NCBI GenBank assembly: GCA_019614645.1
Contig: JABWDB010000011.1
Coordinates: 7,141,501 to 7,205,500, forward strand
Direction of reading: 5' to 3'
Length of the DNA stretch: 64,000 bases
Source: Stratiolaelaps scimitus
Lineage: Eukaryota > Arthropoda > Arachnida > Mesostigmata > Laelapidae
The stretch's first letter is position 1. Every line of letters begins with the position of its first letter. The translations under genes and the position numbers were made by a program. Positions 10,385-22,800 of this stretch are shown here, piece by piece. Below the pieces are notes generated by a model. That model made no database searches. It worked only from the letters and a program-made list of their open reading frames with translations, and had not been told where the DNA came from.

Positions 10385-11572
10385 TCAGCAGGTCGGGAAT
10401 GATTGAGCGCGGTCAGCGTATCCTGACCACGTTGTAAGTCAGATTATCCTAACCTTGTTTTATATACAGCTTTTATTCAAATTTTTTTTTTTTGTGCGAG
10501 AACTCAAGCATTGTGAAACTGCAATTCCGAAAATAAACCACTAATGAAATGTAATATATATACATAATACACATTTTTTATAGATTTACATATATATTTT
10601 TTAGGGTACAACTATACTATTATATGTACTTGGATAATACTATACTTAGATTATATATTATCGGATATGGAAGTGTGTCTAGGAGACGGTTCTGGTGTTT
10701 CATCATTTGCCGGCCCAAACAGCACGGAGGCGACTTTGTTACTGCGACAAGACGCTTAGGTGTTATCGTATTTTCTTGCCTCACGCTGAAACCTCTCCAC
10801 GGACAAAACTCACCCCCGTATCGGCCAGATTTCTACCTGCTTTAGAGGGTCATGTTAGTCTCGATCCATTCGAATGTGCCACAGTTAGTGTGGTGAGGGT
10901 ATTTGATCAGATCCATTTACGGTCACCGATAACGGTTGACAAAATGCCACATTCTCTCCTTCGAGATGTTTTTCCATGACGAGCTTTTTCCGACGTCAAC
11001 TACAATATATTATATGATGAATGAGCGACCAGCGAAGTTAAATTTTTTCGGCGGCGAAAAAGGCTCCACCTCGGCTCGCCATCGAGTTTCCGTCCGCTGT
11101 GATTTACATGGGCCGGCACGGTCTCTCTATATATAAATCGTTTATGCAGATAGAGGAGCAAAACTCGCGCCGCAACGAACGCAAACTGTTGTTGATTCCG
11201 CAATCGTCGGCTGACATTTCACACCGGATTCCCGGTGTCACCGCGGTGGCTTCGTCGGCTAAGTGGTCTCTGGCTGTCGAAAGCCGGAGGTGGCGGGTTC
11301 GAGCCCCGCTGTGTAGTGATGACATCACAAGAGAGCTTAAGAGCTCATTGTGAAATTGCAGAACCGATAAAGCTTTTTTACCTTTACCAATATTCACTAG
11401 AGCGATGCTTCATACAGCGACATATAGTCTATCTACCCCCCGGGAACATTAGGATGGGGGGCAGGGGTTCCAAGAAACCATTAGCGGTGTGTTCCTTACC
11501 TAGCGGTGTCTGTTGGACCTTATCGTCGCCGGTGTCGCCGCCCGCTGTCTTTGCCCGTTTTGGATTTGCCAT
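7731..11572 (-). CDS. BCCIP: BCCIP (BRCA2 and CDKN1A-interacting protein) homologue, six exons
   Basis: Exons on the minus strand are 11572-11500, 10089-9872, 9495-9403, 8902-8756, 8590-8453 and 7970-7731. They total 909 nt (302 aa plus stop) with every phase matching, close to the roughly 314 aa of human BCCIP. The start MANPKRAKTAGG is a basic leader. A long Asp/Glu/Ser-rich stretch follows (about residues 28-75), then the diagnostic VNIDFEAFSP and GIRKLLQQ, then LSLILRQADE, the DEVYG block, GLLVSERFVNIPP and FANGEEELF. All are in the order expected for the BCP1/BCCIP family. BCCIP acts in the nucleus in homologous recombination and cell-cycle control. Yeast Bcp1 is a chaperone and export factor for ribosomal protein uL14. 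The C-terminus is odd: it ends at VGAFR where the minisatellite begins. The final AGGTAA could instead be a splice donor into an unseen exon. The gene is divergent from the DeSI-PUL gene. Confidence 0.88.
8221..8268. repeat. 25-bp tandem duplication in BCCIP intron 5
   Basis: Two adjacent copies of the unit CAACCACAAAGCAATGGAA(TGATTA) lie between exons 5 and 6 of BCCIP. It is non-coding and probably a simple slippage duplication. Confidence 0.7.
9356..9402. mobile_element. Poly(A)-only insertion with 16-bp target-site duplication at the BCCIP exon 3 donor
   Basis: The direct repeats ACAGCGGATGTCCTAC (9356-9371 and 9387-9402) flank T plus a run of 15 A (the last A is shared with the right repeat). 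This is the footprint of a retrotransposition event that inserted little more than a poly(A) tail. The duplicated sequence includes the first intronic bases of the donor after BCCIP exon 3. On the gene strand the intron therefore begins GTAGGACATCC..., followed by a T-tract ending in AG. Confidence 0.75.
10351..10382. repeat. (TA)n microsatellite in BCCIP intron 1
   Basis: A simple TA run of about 30 bp in the 1.4-kb first intron of BCCIP. That intron is otherwise A+T-rich, and I see no other feature in it. Confidence 0.9.
11241..11394 (+). repeat. tRNA-derived SINE family 1, near full-length copy
   Basis: A tRNA-like head (GTGGCTTCGTCGGCTAAG... with B box GGTTCGAGCCCC) is followed by GATGACATCACAAGAGAGCTTAAG, CATTGTGAAATTGCAG and a TTTTTTACCTTTACC end. 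The element sits in BCCIP intron 1 on the opposite strand to the gene. It is one of the best copies for defining the family. Confidence 0.75.
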
Positions 11573-14500
11573 TTCTACAAGAAAAGTCGGTCACTGAAAG
11601 TATCGAAAAATTCAGTTCAAATTAGATATCGAATCGGGAATCCAATGTGACACGAGTTCCGAGTTCACGTGTGGCCTAGCTCAATAAGGCACAATGCCAA
11701 TTAGATGAAACAATTTTAATTATTATTTGTATGAAAATCGCATATTACTACTTCAAATATATTTCGTATAATCACGATGCACAACGGTGGGCTTGTGGGC
11801 CACTCGGCCACTTAGGCTCGTCAATGACATTTAATGATACAATAAGGATGATTTAACTAAGTTATAGCAACTGAGAGCTCCCTGGTGGCCAAGCCAAGTC
11901 AATTCCAATTGTTTGCCTAATGTTGCCCTCCAATGAGAATTTCTGTATAAGAGAATGCAATACGCGTTGCCTAGACAAGAATGGACAGAATTGATGCTGA
12001 TGCAGATGAGCCGAAATCGAACGGCAGACCCGATATCAAAGGCGGCCAACAAAGGTCCGCCGAACCTCCGTTCAGTGAGGGTGTCTCGCACATCGCGGAA
12101 CTCAGCGTCACACGTACACAGCTTGGCGCCATATCGTCAACTCGCCATAGCCAAGCGTACATGTGTCAAAGCAACAACGCACACGACAGTGGCGCAGGCC
12201 GTCGTCGGGCTTGGAACACGTCCTCTCAGCCGGCACACCCCTCATACAACCAATGTAACGCTACGCGATTCGTACAATACACAATTTGTTTCGCTTTAGC
12301 GACGCCCGTGGCGTCTCTGAGGAGTCGTCAGCTTGTGCGGTCACTGGGACCTGCTCGCCCCTACCTGCTCACCAGCCTCGTACAGTCCGCAGATACACGA
12401 CACAACAACTTTCGCTTATTATAAACACGAGCGCTTCAACACAAGTGCATCATCGTTCGACAACAACAACAAACACACGCACGCGGCCACGAAATCGAAC
12501 ACCAGCGCGTCTCCACAAGAATGGGCTCTCTTTCTCTCGTCAACAGAGCGCTAGACTCGTCGTCAGCCGCCGCCGGGACCAGCGATCGTCCCCGCCACGT
12601 GCGTCTGGGGTCCGCTGCCGCAGCGTCGACGGTGGCCGCGATACAGAGGCGGGGAGAAGTCAGTCAGCCAGCCCGCCCGGGACGAGGCGGCTAAGCGAGC
12701 GATAGAGGATTGCCAACGACTCGGTCGAGGATTTGAACGTCGTTGGCGGGAAAACTCGGCGAACGAACTCAGCCTGCCGTACACGCAAAGGCACACAGAG
12801 ACATCTGGCAGATCAGGGTTTACTGTGACAGGTTGAGAGTGGATGATTCGCATCGATCGAGTGGATCAACGGCAAACTTTCATATGGTGGAGGATAGCCA
12901 GATGAAGCCAGCGATGCACAATTGCTATTAGTATAATAATAATAATAATAATTTTATTTAATAATAATACTAATATGAATGGGGGGGTGGACACCCGCTC
13001 TCAGGGACTGTGTAGTGGGTAGTGGAGCCTCCTTATTCTAGATATTCTGATATATTGAGGATATATAGAGGAGGCTGTTCTTAGATGTATTGCACGTTTA
13101 GCAGATAGTGCAATTCACACCGGCCTCGACCCGACACCCTGTCCCCAACGGCTTCGAAAATGATTATTAACCTAACATTTAACTTGTCGCCCACTTGTAT
13201 AAATAGAAAAACAGTACCATTTATAAGAAAGATAATAATAATAATAATAATAATAGTACTATTACTAACAATGTGAATGTTCAGAATATCCGAAACAATC
13301 CCGCGACTTCAACCGAATCCCTCTTTGCTATGCTATACCTATATTATATATATATATATATATAATTATTCTGTGTTTTGATCCTATATACAATAATTAG
13401 TGAGGCATTTGTCGAGAGCGGAACCTCTCGATCGGCATACCTCGATTTTCGTCAATAGAAAGATATCTCACATTAAAAACGGTGCTCACCAATTCGACGA
13501 CAAGTCCAGCATTTCTTCACAACTCAGGGAAATGAACCAGCTGACCGTCACTGCTCCGTATCGCGAGCGCAATCCACTGGCAGATCGTAGCGCCATCAGG
13601 TGGTCGCCGAATGAAGCTACACCGTCAACATTAGGCTGGGCAGCGAGTAGGGCGCATTGTAGTTAGTGGCCGTTCGTCCGCCTACGGAGATATCTGCCAG
13701 TCGCTCGCGATTCGGCTGGCGTTGAGGGCCGCCCAGTTCGTCCGCCGAGGAGCACTCGTCACCAGGCGCGCAGCAATTCTCCGGCAGCGCCGAGAGACTG
13801 ACAGACCACTACTCATCGACCACATCCGGCCAGCACATTCATATATTCGAACGCGATCTCTCGCCAGGTTCGAGTTTGTTCGATGGGCGGCAATCTCGCC
13901 ACCCAGGCGACCGGTCGATTCATCGCTTGTACCGCTTATCAGTTGTTGCCATTGGCTGGCTCGATCGCACTGCAAGCTCATCGCGTCTGGTAGCGCCGGC
14001 AGCAACGAGCGACTTGTGCAGCAACCTGCAGCAAGCTCCGAGCGTGACTCGGCTGTTTACGGAACACGGACAACGCTTACGTGACGCCAATCGCGCGTGA
14101 AGCGCACATTTCTCGAGGTGTACAACGCGATGACAGGTGAGCTCCGGTGAACTCGGTCCACCAACGAATCGAACGCGAACGATTCACGGTGACATACGTC
14201 GACGACCCGATTCCATTGTCTCGATATTGTCCGTACGTTCAACGTAATACGGTGGTGGGGGAAGCTGGGGATCGTCGCTCACGGGCGCTGCTGCTGCTAC
14301 TGCTGTGAATTGATAGTGCTCTACACCGTTTCGAAGGATCAGTTTCGCATGTGTCATCGTGCGACAGCGTTCTCCACTCTCGGCTATACCGAGACTCTAC
14401 CCGAACACGGATCGATTGTTCCTTGCCGGACTTTTGACAGATCATCAGCTGTTTCGGCGCTGGGCAGCATGAGGATGGACGTGTTCTAAACGCAAGCGAC

Positions 14501-14979
14501 AAGGACACCACTAAGAGGCACCATCATAGCACCCTGCTAACGGCCAACGGTCAGAGAACAACTCGCCTCTGGAGTCAGTGACAGGTCGAGAGGCTCGAAT
14601 AGTCTTACGACGCAGTAATTAAGCGAGCTTAATTACCGAGTACGATTGTCGTCCGTCCTCGACGCCGCCGCCCCCCGCCGCCGCCAACATCATCGTTGAC
14701 GACAATACGACGCGCGTAAGCCGTTCTTTAATCGCGGTGGTCGTGTACGTGTGTTTACACGTATCTATAGAGAGAGGAGGGGTGGTTCTCAAGTGCGAGA
14801 CGGATTTGAAGAGTCCCCCTTCAGTGAAGTTAACCGAAATGAGAGGGTGAACGCGGGGAAGGCTTCAGTAGTTGCTCTGTCGAGAGGAACCACAAAACGA
14901 GCCGGTACTATTCCCGCAACAGAAGGGTGCGTCTGCAAGCGTTGAAGACGACCGCTAGTGACAACGTGAAACTGCAGAA
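11573..14979. promoter_or_regulatory. Divergent intergenic region between BCCIP and the DeSI-PUL gene
   Basis: About 3.4 kb separates the two start codons, so both promoters and 5' leaders should lie here. The stretch from about 12.3 to 12.8 kb, and again 13.65-14.98 kb, is GC- and CpG-rich. Between them lie A+T-rich sequence, (AAT)n tracts (about 12934-12970 and 13225-13256) and a (TA)n tract (13346-13364). I cannot place a TATA box or initiator with confidence. The open frame at 11981-12424 (plus) has no recognisable similarity. Confidence 0.45.
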
Positions 14980-15225
14980 ATGGGCGACACTGCACACGAG
15001 GTCAGGTTGTATGTGTACGACCTGTCGCGGGGGATGGCGAGAGCGTTGAGCCCGATGTTTCTAGGTGAGTATGAGTGTTTGGTGCTTGAGGAAAGGTCGA
15101 AGACCCTCGATCGTCACAGCAATCACCGATTGCAATGAAATACCTGTCGACAGATACAGTATATATATATATATATACATATGCATATTTATAGTGTTTA
15201 TTAACGTAATGATGTCCGTCCATCT

Positions 15226-15268
<43 letters not shown>

Positions 15269-18200
15269 CTTGCGGATATCGTGTGCGAATGAACACCTTC
15301 CAGGTGTTTCGTTTTCAGGGTGTCTTCTCTTTGAGATTTTCATTGCGTTCGCTCCATTTCTATAGCCCTGCGAGAGACGAGGTGGCTACTGGCACTGATG
15401 TGATACCTCATAGACTCGAGGTCGACCGAAAATCGAGAACTCTGAGCATTTATGAAACAGAATGTCTATTATTATTGCTAGTATATATATATATATATAG
15501 CAATGATCTCAAATATCAGAACATTGAGAATTACATGTTACAACAGATGTTGCAAGAGGATGTTCCAACAAATCTAATTACTAGACCTTTAGTAGTGCTC
15601 TCAACGTTCATAGTCATAAGTCGAAACAAGTTCAATTAGTGGTTGGCCTGTTCGCTGCTGAATATCGCCACGTGGGTCCTGTTTCACGGTCCTGCTGTAC
15701 CTTGGAGCTGATTTAGTAGAAAGCAATCAAGGTTCTTACCTCAAAACTGACTAAAAATTATAATAATAATAATGTACAATTATACTATTAGAGTTAAGCT
15801 TAATCATCGAATAACAATCGTGCCATCATTATGGCCCCTGTTATTGCTGGAAAGTAACGGAGCTACAATGTACAGATGCACCATAAAATATTTCGATAGA
15901 ACAGACGACTTCCTAGATTATTGGGATTAATGTCGAACTAATGACACACGCCGTTGTTGGTTGAATGTATATGTAGTAAGAGACGTTCGCCACGGACAGG
16001 CTTCAGGGGTCATCCGAGGTAAGGTCTAGCAATTTCTGCGGCTTGGGTGTGAGTGCGGGGTGGTGTATCAACCCGGGCTTAGTGGGTCCCACACGAGTTA
16101 CACAGCACGACTGAGTAACTCATGTGCGTCATACATACCCCGACACCTCGGCATGGAAAGAAGCTTCAGTGATCAATATGGATAGTGTTTGTTATTTCTG
16201 TGAGAAGTTAAAAACACGAAACGCTCAGAACGCCAATGTCTCTTTCTCGATACGCATATCGCTTAATGGAGATACGACCGCGTTCAACTAAGTGATCCGC
16301 GCCTGAGAAGGAGCAGCCATCCAGGTGGGCGGTGGCGGCTGCGGCCGACTAAAACAACGGCGACTAATCGATACGAGATGATCATTGTGTGTGACGTTGC
16401 TGCTGTTTCATGGCTTCATTAAGTGTTGCGTTTAATTGAGTTTGCTGATTTGCACCTCAGTGGAGGAGGAATGCCCTCGGGCCAGCAGAAGCCTGGCCAC
16501 CATTACTCAGCGGTTTTTTTTTGGCGCTGAGTCGCTGTGCGTCGGCTCGCTCGCTCGCCCGCCCTCTCGAGCCACTGGATCTTCTGTGATCTTGCCCACC
16601 GCTGCTGATGCTGCCGCCGCCGTCGCTGTCCGTATATGACGTCAACCGTCGCTGCTGCTGACCGCCGCCAGCTCGATTGATAGACACCGTCGGCCGTAGC
16701 GAGACAGCAGCGAAACTCGCGCACGCCCGGAGTCGCGCGTCAGAGCGAAGATGGATTCGGAGCGGGGGGACATTGGGATAAGCGTTGAAGAAGCCGGTGA
16801 CGATGACGAAGATCAAATCCAGACCAGTGCGGCATGTCGCCCGTAAGAGCGCGTTTGCGATGGGATTAGTTGTTCTTGTCGCTGTAGAGAAGCTGCACGG
16901 CGGTTGGCCAAGGGCGAATTGGGCCACTTTTTTGCCTTCGGCGTCACTGCAACTTCGTCGATATAGAAAAATACTCAAGTGCCTGTCACATATGAAGGCG
17001 AAATTGAGCAGGCTGGCGCGGTGGCCGGTCTGCCCCGTTTGCATTATGAGTGTCCGTCTTACGTGGGCATGCCAAGAGCGGTTGTACCGTGGACGTCGGC
17101 TGAGCCGCATCCCGGACGATGTACTTACCAGGATGGCAGGGTCAATTATTAAAATGATCCACTATATGTGTCTGTGTTTTTGTTTGAAATGATGGCCATG
17201 GGGTAGAGATGGCACGGTTGATCAGGATTCAGAGAAAATGAAGTAGGATACCTATCAGAAGAAAATAAATTTCACCTAAGATTATATATATATATATATA
17301 TATATATAATGTGTATGTTCTAAAAACAATGCGACACTGAGGTGATTGATCTGCGGTAGTTATTCTCGTTCGTATATGACACCACTGATGCTTCGAAGCT
17401 TCGAACGGGTCTACTCGACGAATCTGCTGCTCTACTCAAGCTATTCTTGATTAAATCACATAACAAGCGAAATATATCGTATATAACTAAAGTTTATAAG
17501 GAATGAGTATTGCAGCTCAAGTCAACAAACTCAAGCAGCGTATAACCAATGCGTAACAATAGCGCTAATATAACAATGTTTATTAACCATTTGAACGCTG
17601 TTTCGCCCACAAATTCGAACGGTGATCCATTAAACACAATCCGCTCAGCGGTGTTGATGACAGAAATGCTAACTAAAGGTCCGAGTTCTCGCAGTTATCT
17701 GCGTCAACATCAAATGGCCGCCGGCACCGAGCCCGAATCGAGATTCAAAGCCACCAAACATTCAATGAGCGTCTACTCGCCTCCTTTAACAGGCGCCTAC
17801 TTTGTGTGCGGGTTTATTTCTGTCATGCCCATGTTTTTGTCATGCCCACACTGAGGTGAAAGATAAGCGGATCGCGTCTTCCGCCTCGAGATACACCACG
17901 ATGTTCTACCTAATATAGCAGCAGGAATAGGCCGGAGTAGACAGTTGCCCAGGCCCCCTTTCGTTCGTGGCCGCGGCCTGATACCGCAGTCCCAGAAGAA
18001 GGTTTCAGAATAGTAATAGCCAACGCTCATCGTCAATTTCCCTTCTATGGGTCGCTCGCTGTCCACCCACCCCTCCCCCTGCCCATCCCGTGTATCTCTA
18101 TTCGACAGTGCCCACGGCTGTCCACGGGAGACCAGATATGTAGACGTCGCCTTCCTCGATATGTGCCTCTGTGGCCGCGAGGAAGCAAACTCTCTTCCTC

Positions 18201-19768
18201 CTCTTCGCCGTGTCCTATCGTGACTGTCCGTGCCGGTCTGTCATGCAGGACCAAGTCGCGATAGCTAGGACAGAGGCGTCAGCAGCGGAGGCGGCGGCGG
18301 CGGCTGCATCAGATCGCTCGTCTACGCCCCGTCACAGTGACTGACCCTCGGACACTCGACTAGCTCCCCCCGGGGTGGGCGGCCCAGCGAGACAACATCT
18401 AGACGAGAGTGGCCGCGACGCCGCGACGCCGCGTAGCCGACGTCGAGCGTTCGTTCCTTGCTGTGGCAATCTTGCTGGTTCGACGAGGTATGATATCGCC
18501 CTTCTGCGAGCGCCCCTCCCTGCCGCGACACCGTGAGCGGTGTACATGTGGCTAGTCCGCAGAGCCGCCGTAGCGGTTGTCTCGTGTGTGTCTCGTATCG
18601 GCCTGTCCGTCGGGTGGGCGGTCCTGATGGTCAGTGTCGTGCGTGTTACCAGCATCGGGTGGCTGCTGCTGCTGCCCGATGTTGATGATGACGACTGCTG
18701 CCCTTTGCGGGCGGCCAGAGGCCCAGGCCACGCGCTCGTTCCCGTGGCCGCCGTGCGCCTGATCTGCCGCCGAGCAGACTGGCTGACTGGCTCTTGACTA
18801 TTCTTGGCACTTGGCTCTACTACTGCGGCCACTACTACAACTGTTTGCTCACCCCGTTCGTGGTCGCGGCCTGATACAGCGAGGCTGCTGCCGGCGGTCC
18901 GTTTCGCGAGCTGCTGTGCTCGCGGACGGCGGAGGCGGTGGAGATTGGTAGGCCAAAGGACCTGACTGCTGCTGCTGCTGCTGTTCAAACGTGACGGTGT
19001 GCCGACGGGCTTCGCAAAGAAATCGCCGGGAGGGACGCATCTACAACAGCCGAGAGATTCGGCGATCGAAAACAAAAGAGAGAGAGAGAGAGCGAGAGGC
19101 TGTAGGAGTTATGGATGAGTAACAGCTGAGTCATTCAGTCGGCAGTCATTGTTAATTAGTTGAGTATGTAATTCGTAATCAAGTTGGTCAGGTACCAATC
19201 GTAGAACTTCACCTGCCACCACGGCTATGACTACTACTGTGTCGTTCTCACATCGGCAAGATGCATTATGTACGATAGGCCGATCACATTCAAACAACAT
19301 CGAAATGGCTGACAAAGATAGCGGAGGAGCGTACATGCTCTATGGTGCTGTTGTATCTCAGCAACAGGGGGATTCAATTAACAGGCACCGGTGCTTTGTT
19401 ATCGTCCGCTGGGGAAATTTCCCTCTGGTGTCCGCGGCTGCCCTTCCAGATCACGTTTTTTGGGTATTCATGTTCACGCCGAGACTGAGACCCACATGCT
19501 GCCTACATTTATATACGGATTCATTCACGTTGTGGTGCTGCGGCAGTAACTCGTCGACCTGCTCAGCGCAGACAGCTATCCCTATGTTAAGCGTGGCTAT
19601 AATATGTTGCGGGGTCGATTATCGGCGCTATTCACTGAATAGGCCGCTCAGGTGGGAGGCCTCGTAAGTAGACCCTTCCCCTTGGCTCGATGCGCTCGAA
19701 TGCGTACTCAAGCTGGGAATCGGTTCAGTGAATGTTGTGTACATTTGAACTTTTATAGGAAGCCGGTG

Positions 19769-19808
<40 letters not shown>

Positions 19809-22800
19809 GTAAATCCTAAGTGAAGTAAAACCACGTCTAGCCACGTTCGAAGAAGCCGCCCTGGAATAAAGCGGCAAGCAGTCCGTTGGGATTCGAGCAA
19901 ATAAGGCATTTAAGTATATTGCGGCGTCCAGATGGTGGTAACAACGACACATTCTTAGAAGTTTGCCTGTTACCATTTTTTAGTAACAAATTCATCCTTA
20001 GCCACCCTCGCTACCGTGTCCAGCACACTGATATCTGTACAGCAGTGAATATATTTTCCAGTATTTTCGTTTACGATACCAGCAGAGGAGGTTTAAGTAA
20101 GCCTTTTCCCCGTAGGCCTAACCTGACGCCTCCAACGATGGGCGAACCGGCGAGATTTGCATTGTTCCGCCACCGAGACCATGAGTGTGACAAGCAGCCG
20201 TCACCGAAATGCCTACCGAACCTTTGCTCATAGACGCGTTCTGCGGGCCTTGCTGGCGGCGTCAGACGCCATCGGGCTGGGGCTTGCAACGGGATTTGCA
20301 ACATGTAGCTGTACACATAGGTTCAACCCCCCCGTTGCGTCACATTTGCATTTAAATGGGTTGTCGGTCTTCCACGGTAAATGTTTACGGCAGCGAGTCA
20401 GCACAAAAGCATTGGGGTGCTGAGGGATTTTGCTTGATTTCTTCGAGTCACCCATCTATCTATTCATGCATCAGAAGTAGTGTATATTTTCAGCGTACCG
20501 AAACTAATCTCGTGCCCCGGGTCATCGGTGCGCGTGCGTTGCTGCGCGCTTCCGTCCACACTCGGCATGGGTCATAATTCAAGCCGGGGCCCGACATGTT
20601 CAAGCCTCAGATTTTAACGTGACGTTTATTATGGTTACTTTCAGAATTTTTCCCCAACGGTAAGAGGCAGTGAGAGGCAGCCGGTCAGCCAGAGATGGGG
20701 GTGTTGACTAGAGAACTGTTGGTATAAGAGTGACCTAATTCTAACCCGCCGTGAAGATTTGCAGTGGCTTATCAATTTGCAGCGATATGCCTTCGCCTAC
20801 CCCACGCTTTACAGTACGATGCCGTACCGCTGTTTCAGCGGGTGATGCCAAACGCGTCATTCGCAAACTGTCACCGCCGGCGTTGAGCGGATTGGCCAAG
20901 CACATTTGGCCGAGAAATTAATCAAGTGTAACCCGTACTTGTAGAGTTGTATCCGTCTGTAGAGTCTTGCTTATGTGTCCGCTTCGATCTCACATAACCA
21001 CAAGCTGTCCGAGCTGCTAACACCCCTTTGTGTGCGACGCGATTATATGTGATGTTGTTTCATTGTAGACGTTTAGCTAGCTATACACAAAAAGGCTTCT
21101 ATGTAACACCATTGTCATTTTGGTCCACCACTAGATTTAATAACATTACATTTCCTGTGTCAGTATCGTGGTGTTTGACGCTGACAGATCGGCAGCAGCC
21201 GACTGGGACATGTATATACTTCGATCTCGTGTTGAAGCTCTGTTCTCTTCGACCTATTTGCTGTCGACTTAGGGTTGATCTTGGGGGGGCAGATAAATTA
21301 TCGGCTACCAAAAGCCTGCTCATTTAACGGCATTAAGGACCAATTAATGAGGCTTCCTCAGTTCAAGTCCCCTTCGAACAAAGCCCTTCGTGTGTCGGGG
21401 GGGTCCCGGGCATGATTTCGGTCTTTTGAAATCTCGTTGCCCGTTAGTTTGCGTCAGCCGCCAACGCCGAACAGCGTTCAGCAGTCTGTGTTGTAGTGAT
21501 AATAATCATAGTGGCTGTTGCCTTCAATATCGCTAATTGCTAACGGTATGGCGCCCAACAAAATGCTTTGCAAAGTCCGTGAACGGCCGGGCCAGTTAGT
21601 GCAATGCACCAACTGGTCGCTGTGGCTCTTCAGGCAACAGTTGGTGAAGTAGATTTAGCGTCTCGTCAAAACGAGAATTCAATTAATTGAAGCGATTAAT
21701 TAGCGCCCGTTGCGTGTGTTTACCCCATCGTCTGTTTTTCTAGGCAAGGAGATTCCGGCAATCTGGCACACCTCTGTCGTCGCGTTCGGCAGGTGAGTAT
21801 CGGACTCTCGTAAAATTCGATGACGGCATGAGCCTCGTCGTCTGTTAAATGACGAATAATTAAATAATATTCTTCTTCTTTGACACCGATCATGAATAGG
21901 AGTCAGTGGGGTGCGTATCGTTCTTAGTAGACGATGTGTATGTAGTATTTTGTGAGCTGCACAGCTCCACCGACAATGTTATTCCACGGGTGAATCATTC
22001 CTGTAATTCCCATTACTGAAAAGGCCCAACATGGGCCATGTTCATCGTAGCTATCACCAGTCATCGTTGACGTTAAACCTTGGCTGAGAGTCAGCTCTGA
22101 AAATTTCGCCACCGTTGAGAAGGCCGACTCTGCCCCCGTAATTCCTCCCCCGTAAGTTCTCGGATTTCCGTAACCCCGCAGCCGAACCCCGCGGTGCTTA
22201 GCCAACGAATTCCCCGTTTCTCTGCATAGCCGGGGGTATTCGTTGGCTCTGGATCCTGCGTTTTCCTTGTCCGTTGTATCTTCGTGTCTACCACGACCGC
22301 ATTGCTAGTCAGTCTAACCCCACACCCCTTCTCCATTATATGGATTTTGGCGCTCTTTCAGGGAGTATTTCTTTGGAGGCATGGGCATCGAGTCCTGCGC
22401 GCCCGGCGACACGATCCTCGGTGAGCCTATGCAGATCGTTCAGCTGGGAAGAACGGAGATACCGTACGCGCTGTTTCTCGAGTACGTCTTTGAGCTGGGC
22501 GAGTCTTCGTTCAAGGTGGGCAACAGCAATGGTACAGATACTAAACTCTATATAACTCGATTCGTTGTGGACGATCGTTGTAAGTTACTATTCCTATCTG
22601 ACGTTGACGTATTCGAGCATTACCACCGATGTTATTGACGTACATGTACATATATATCATATGGCGCTCTGTGCTAAATGCGTACGAGGTAGATACGACG
22701 TTTCCCTCTCCAGTCTCGTCTGCCTAGCCAGACTTATGCTCTGAAATAAGCAGCATCTTCTTTCAGCTGACCGAAATCTGAAATCGCTCTCGTTTTGCCT

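Larger units (their letters stand above)
15065..21743 (+). other. Intron 1 of the DeSI-PUL gene (6.7 kb)
   Basis: The intron is bounded by GTGAGT and TTTTTCTAG. It contains (TA)n tracts (15229-15261, 17282-17309, 19775-19805), a GC-rich, CpG-rich block at about 16.3-17.1 kb and another at about 18.0-19.1 kb with CAG/CTG-rich runs, and a fragment of SINE family 2 near 20330-20400 (inverted). Long open frames inside the GC-rich blocks on the minus strand are compositionally biased, and I do not accept them as genes. A possible short first exon at 16751-16842 is listed among the findings. Confidence 0.6.

Noticed and set aside
11981..12424. 147-codon plus-strand open frame between BCCIP and the DeSI-PUL gene
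   Set aside because: The start looks acidic and plausible, but the sequence soon becomes compositionally random and matches nothing I recognise.
16457..17110. 217-codon minus-strand open frame
   Set aside because: It overlaps a CpG-rich block, the sequence is unrelated to any family I know, and it ends in low-complexity Gly/Ser/Arg.
18332..19075. 247-codon minus-strand open frame in a GC-rich block
   Set aside because: Ser/Arg/Ala/Thr-rich throughout, with no recognisable motif. Open frames occur on both strands in this block, so base composition explains it. A short real exon inside it cannot be excluded.
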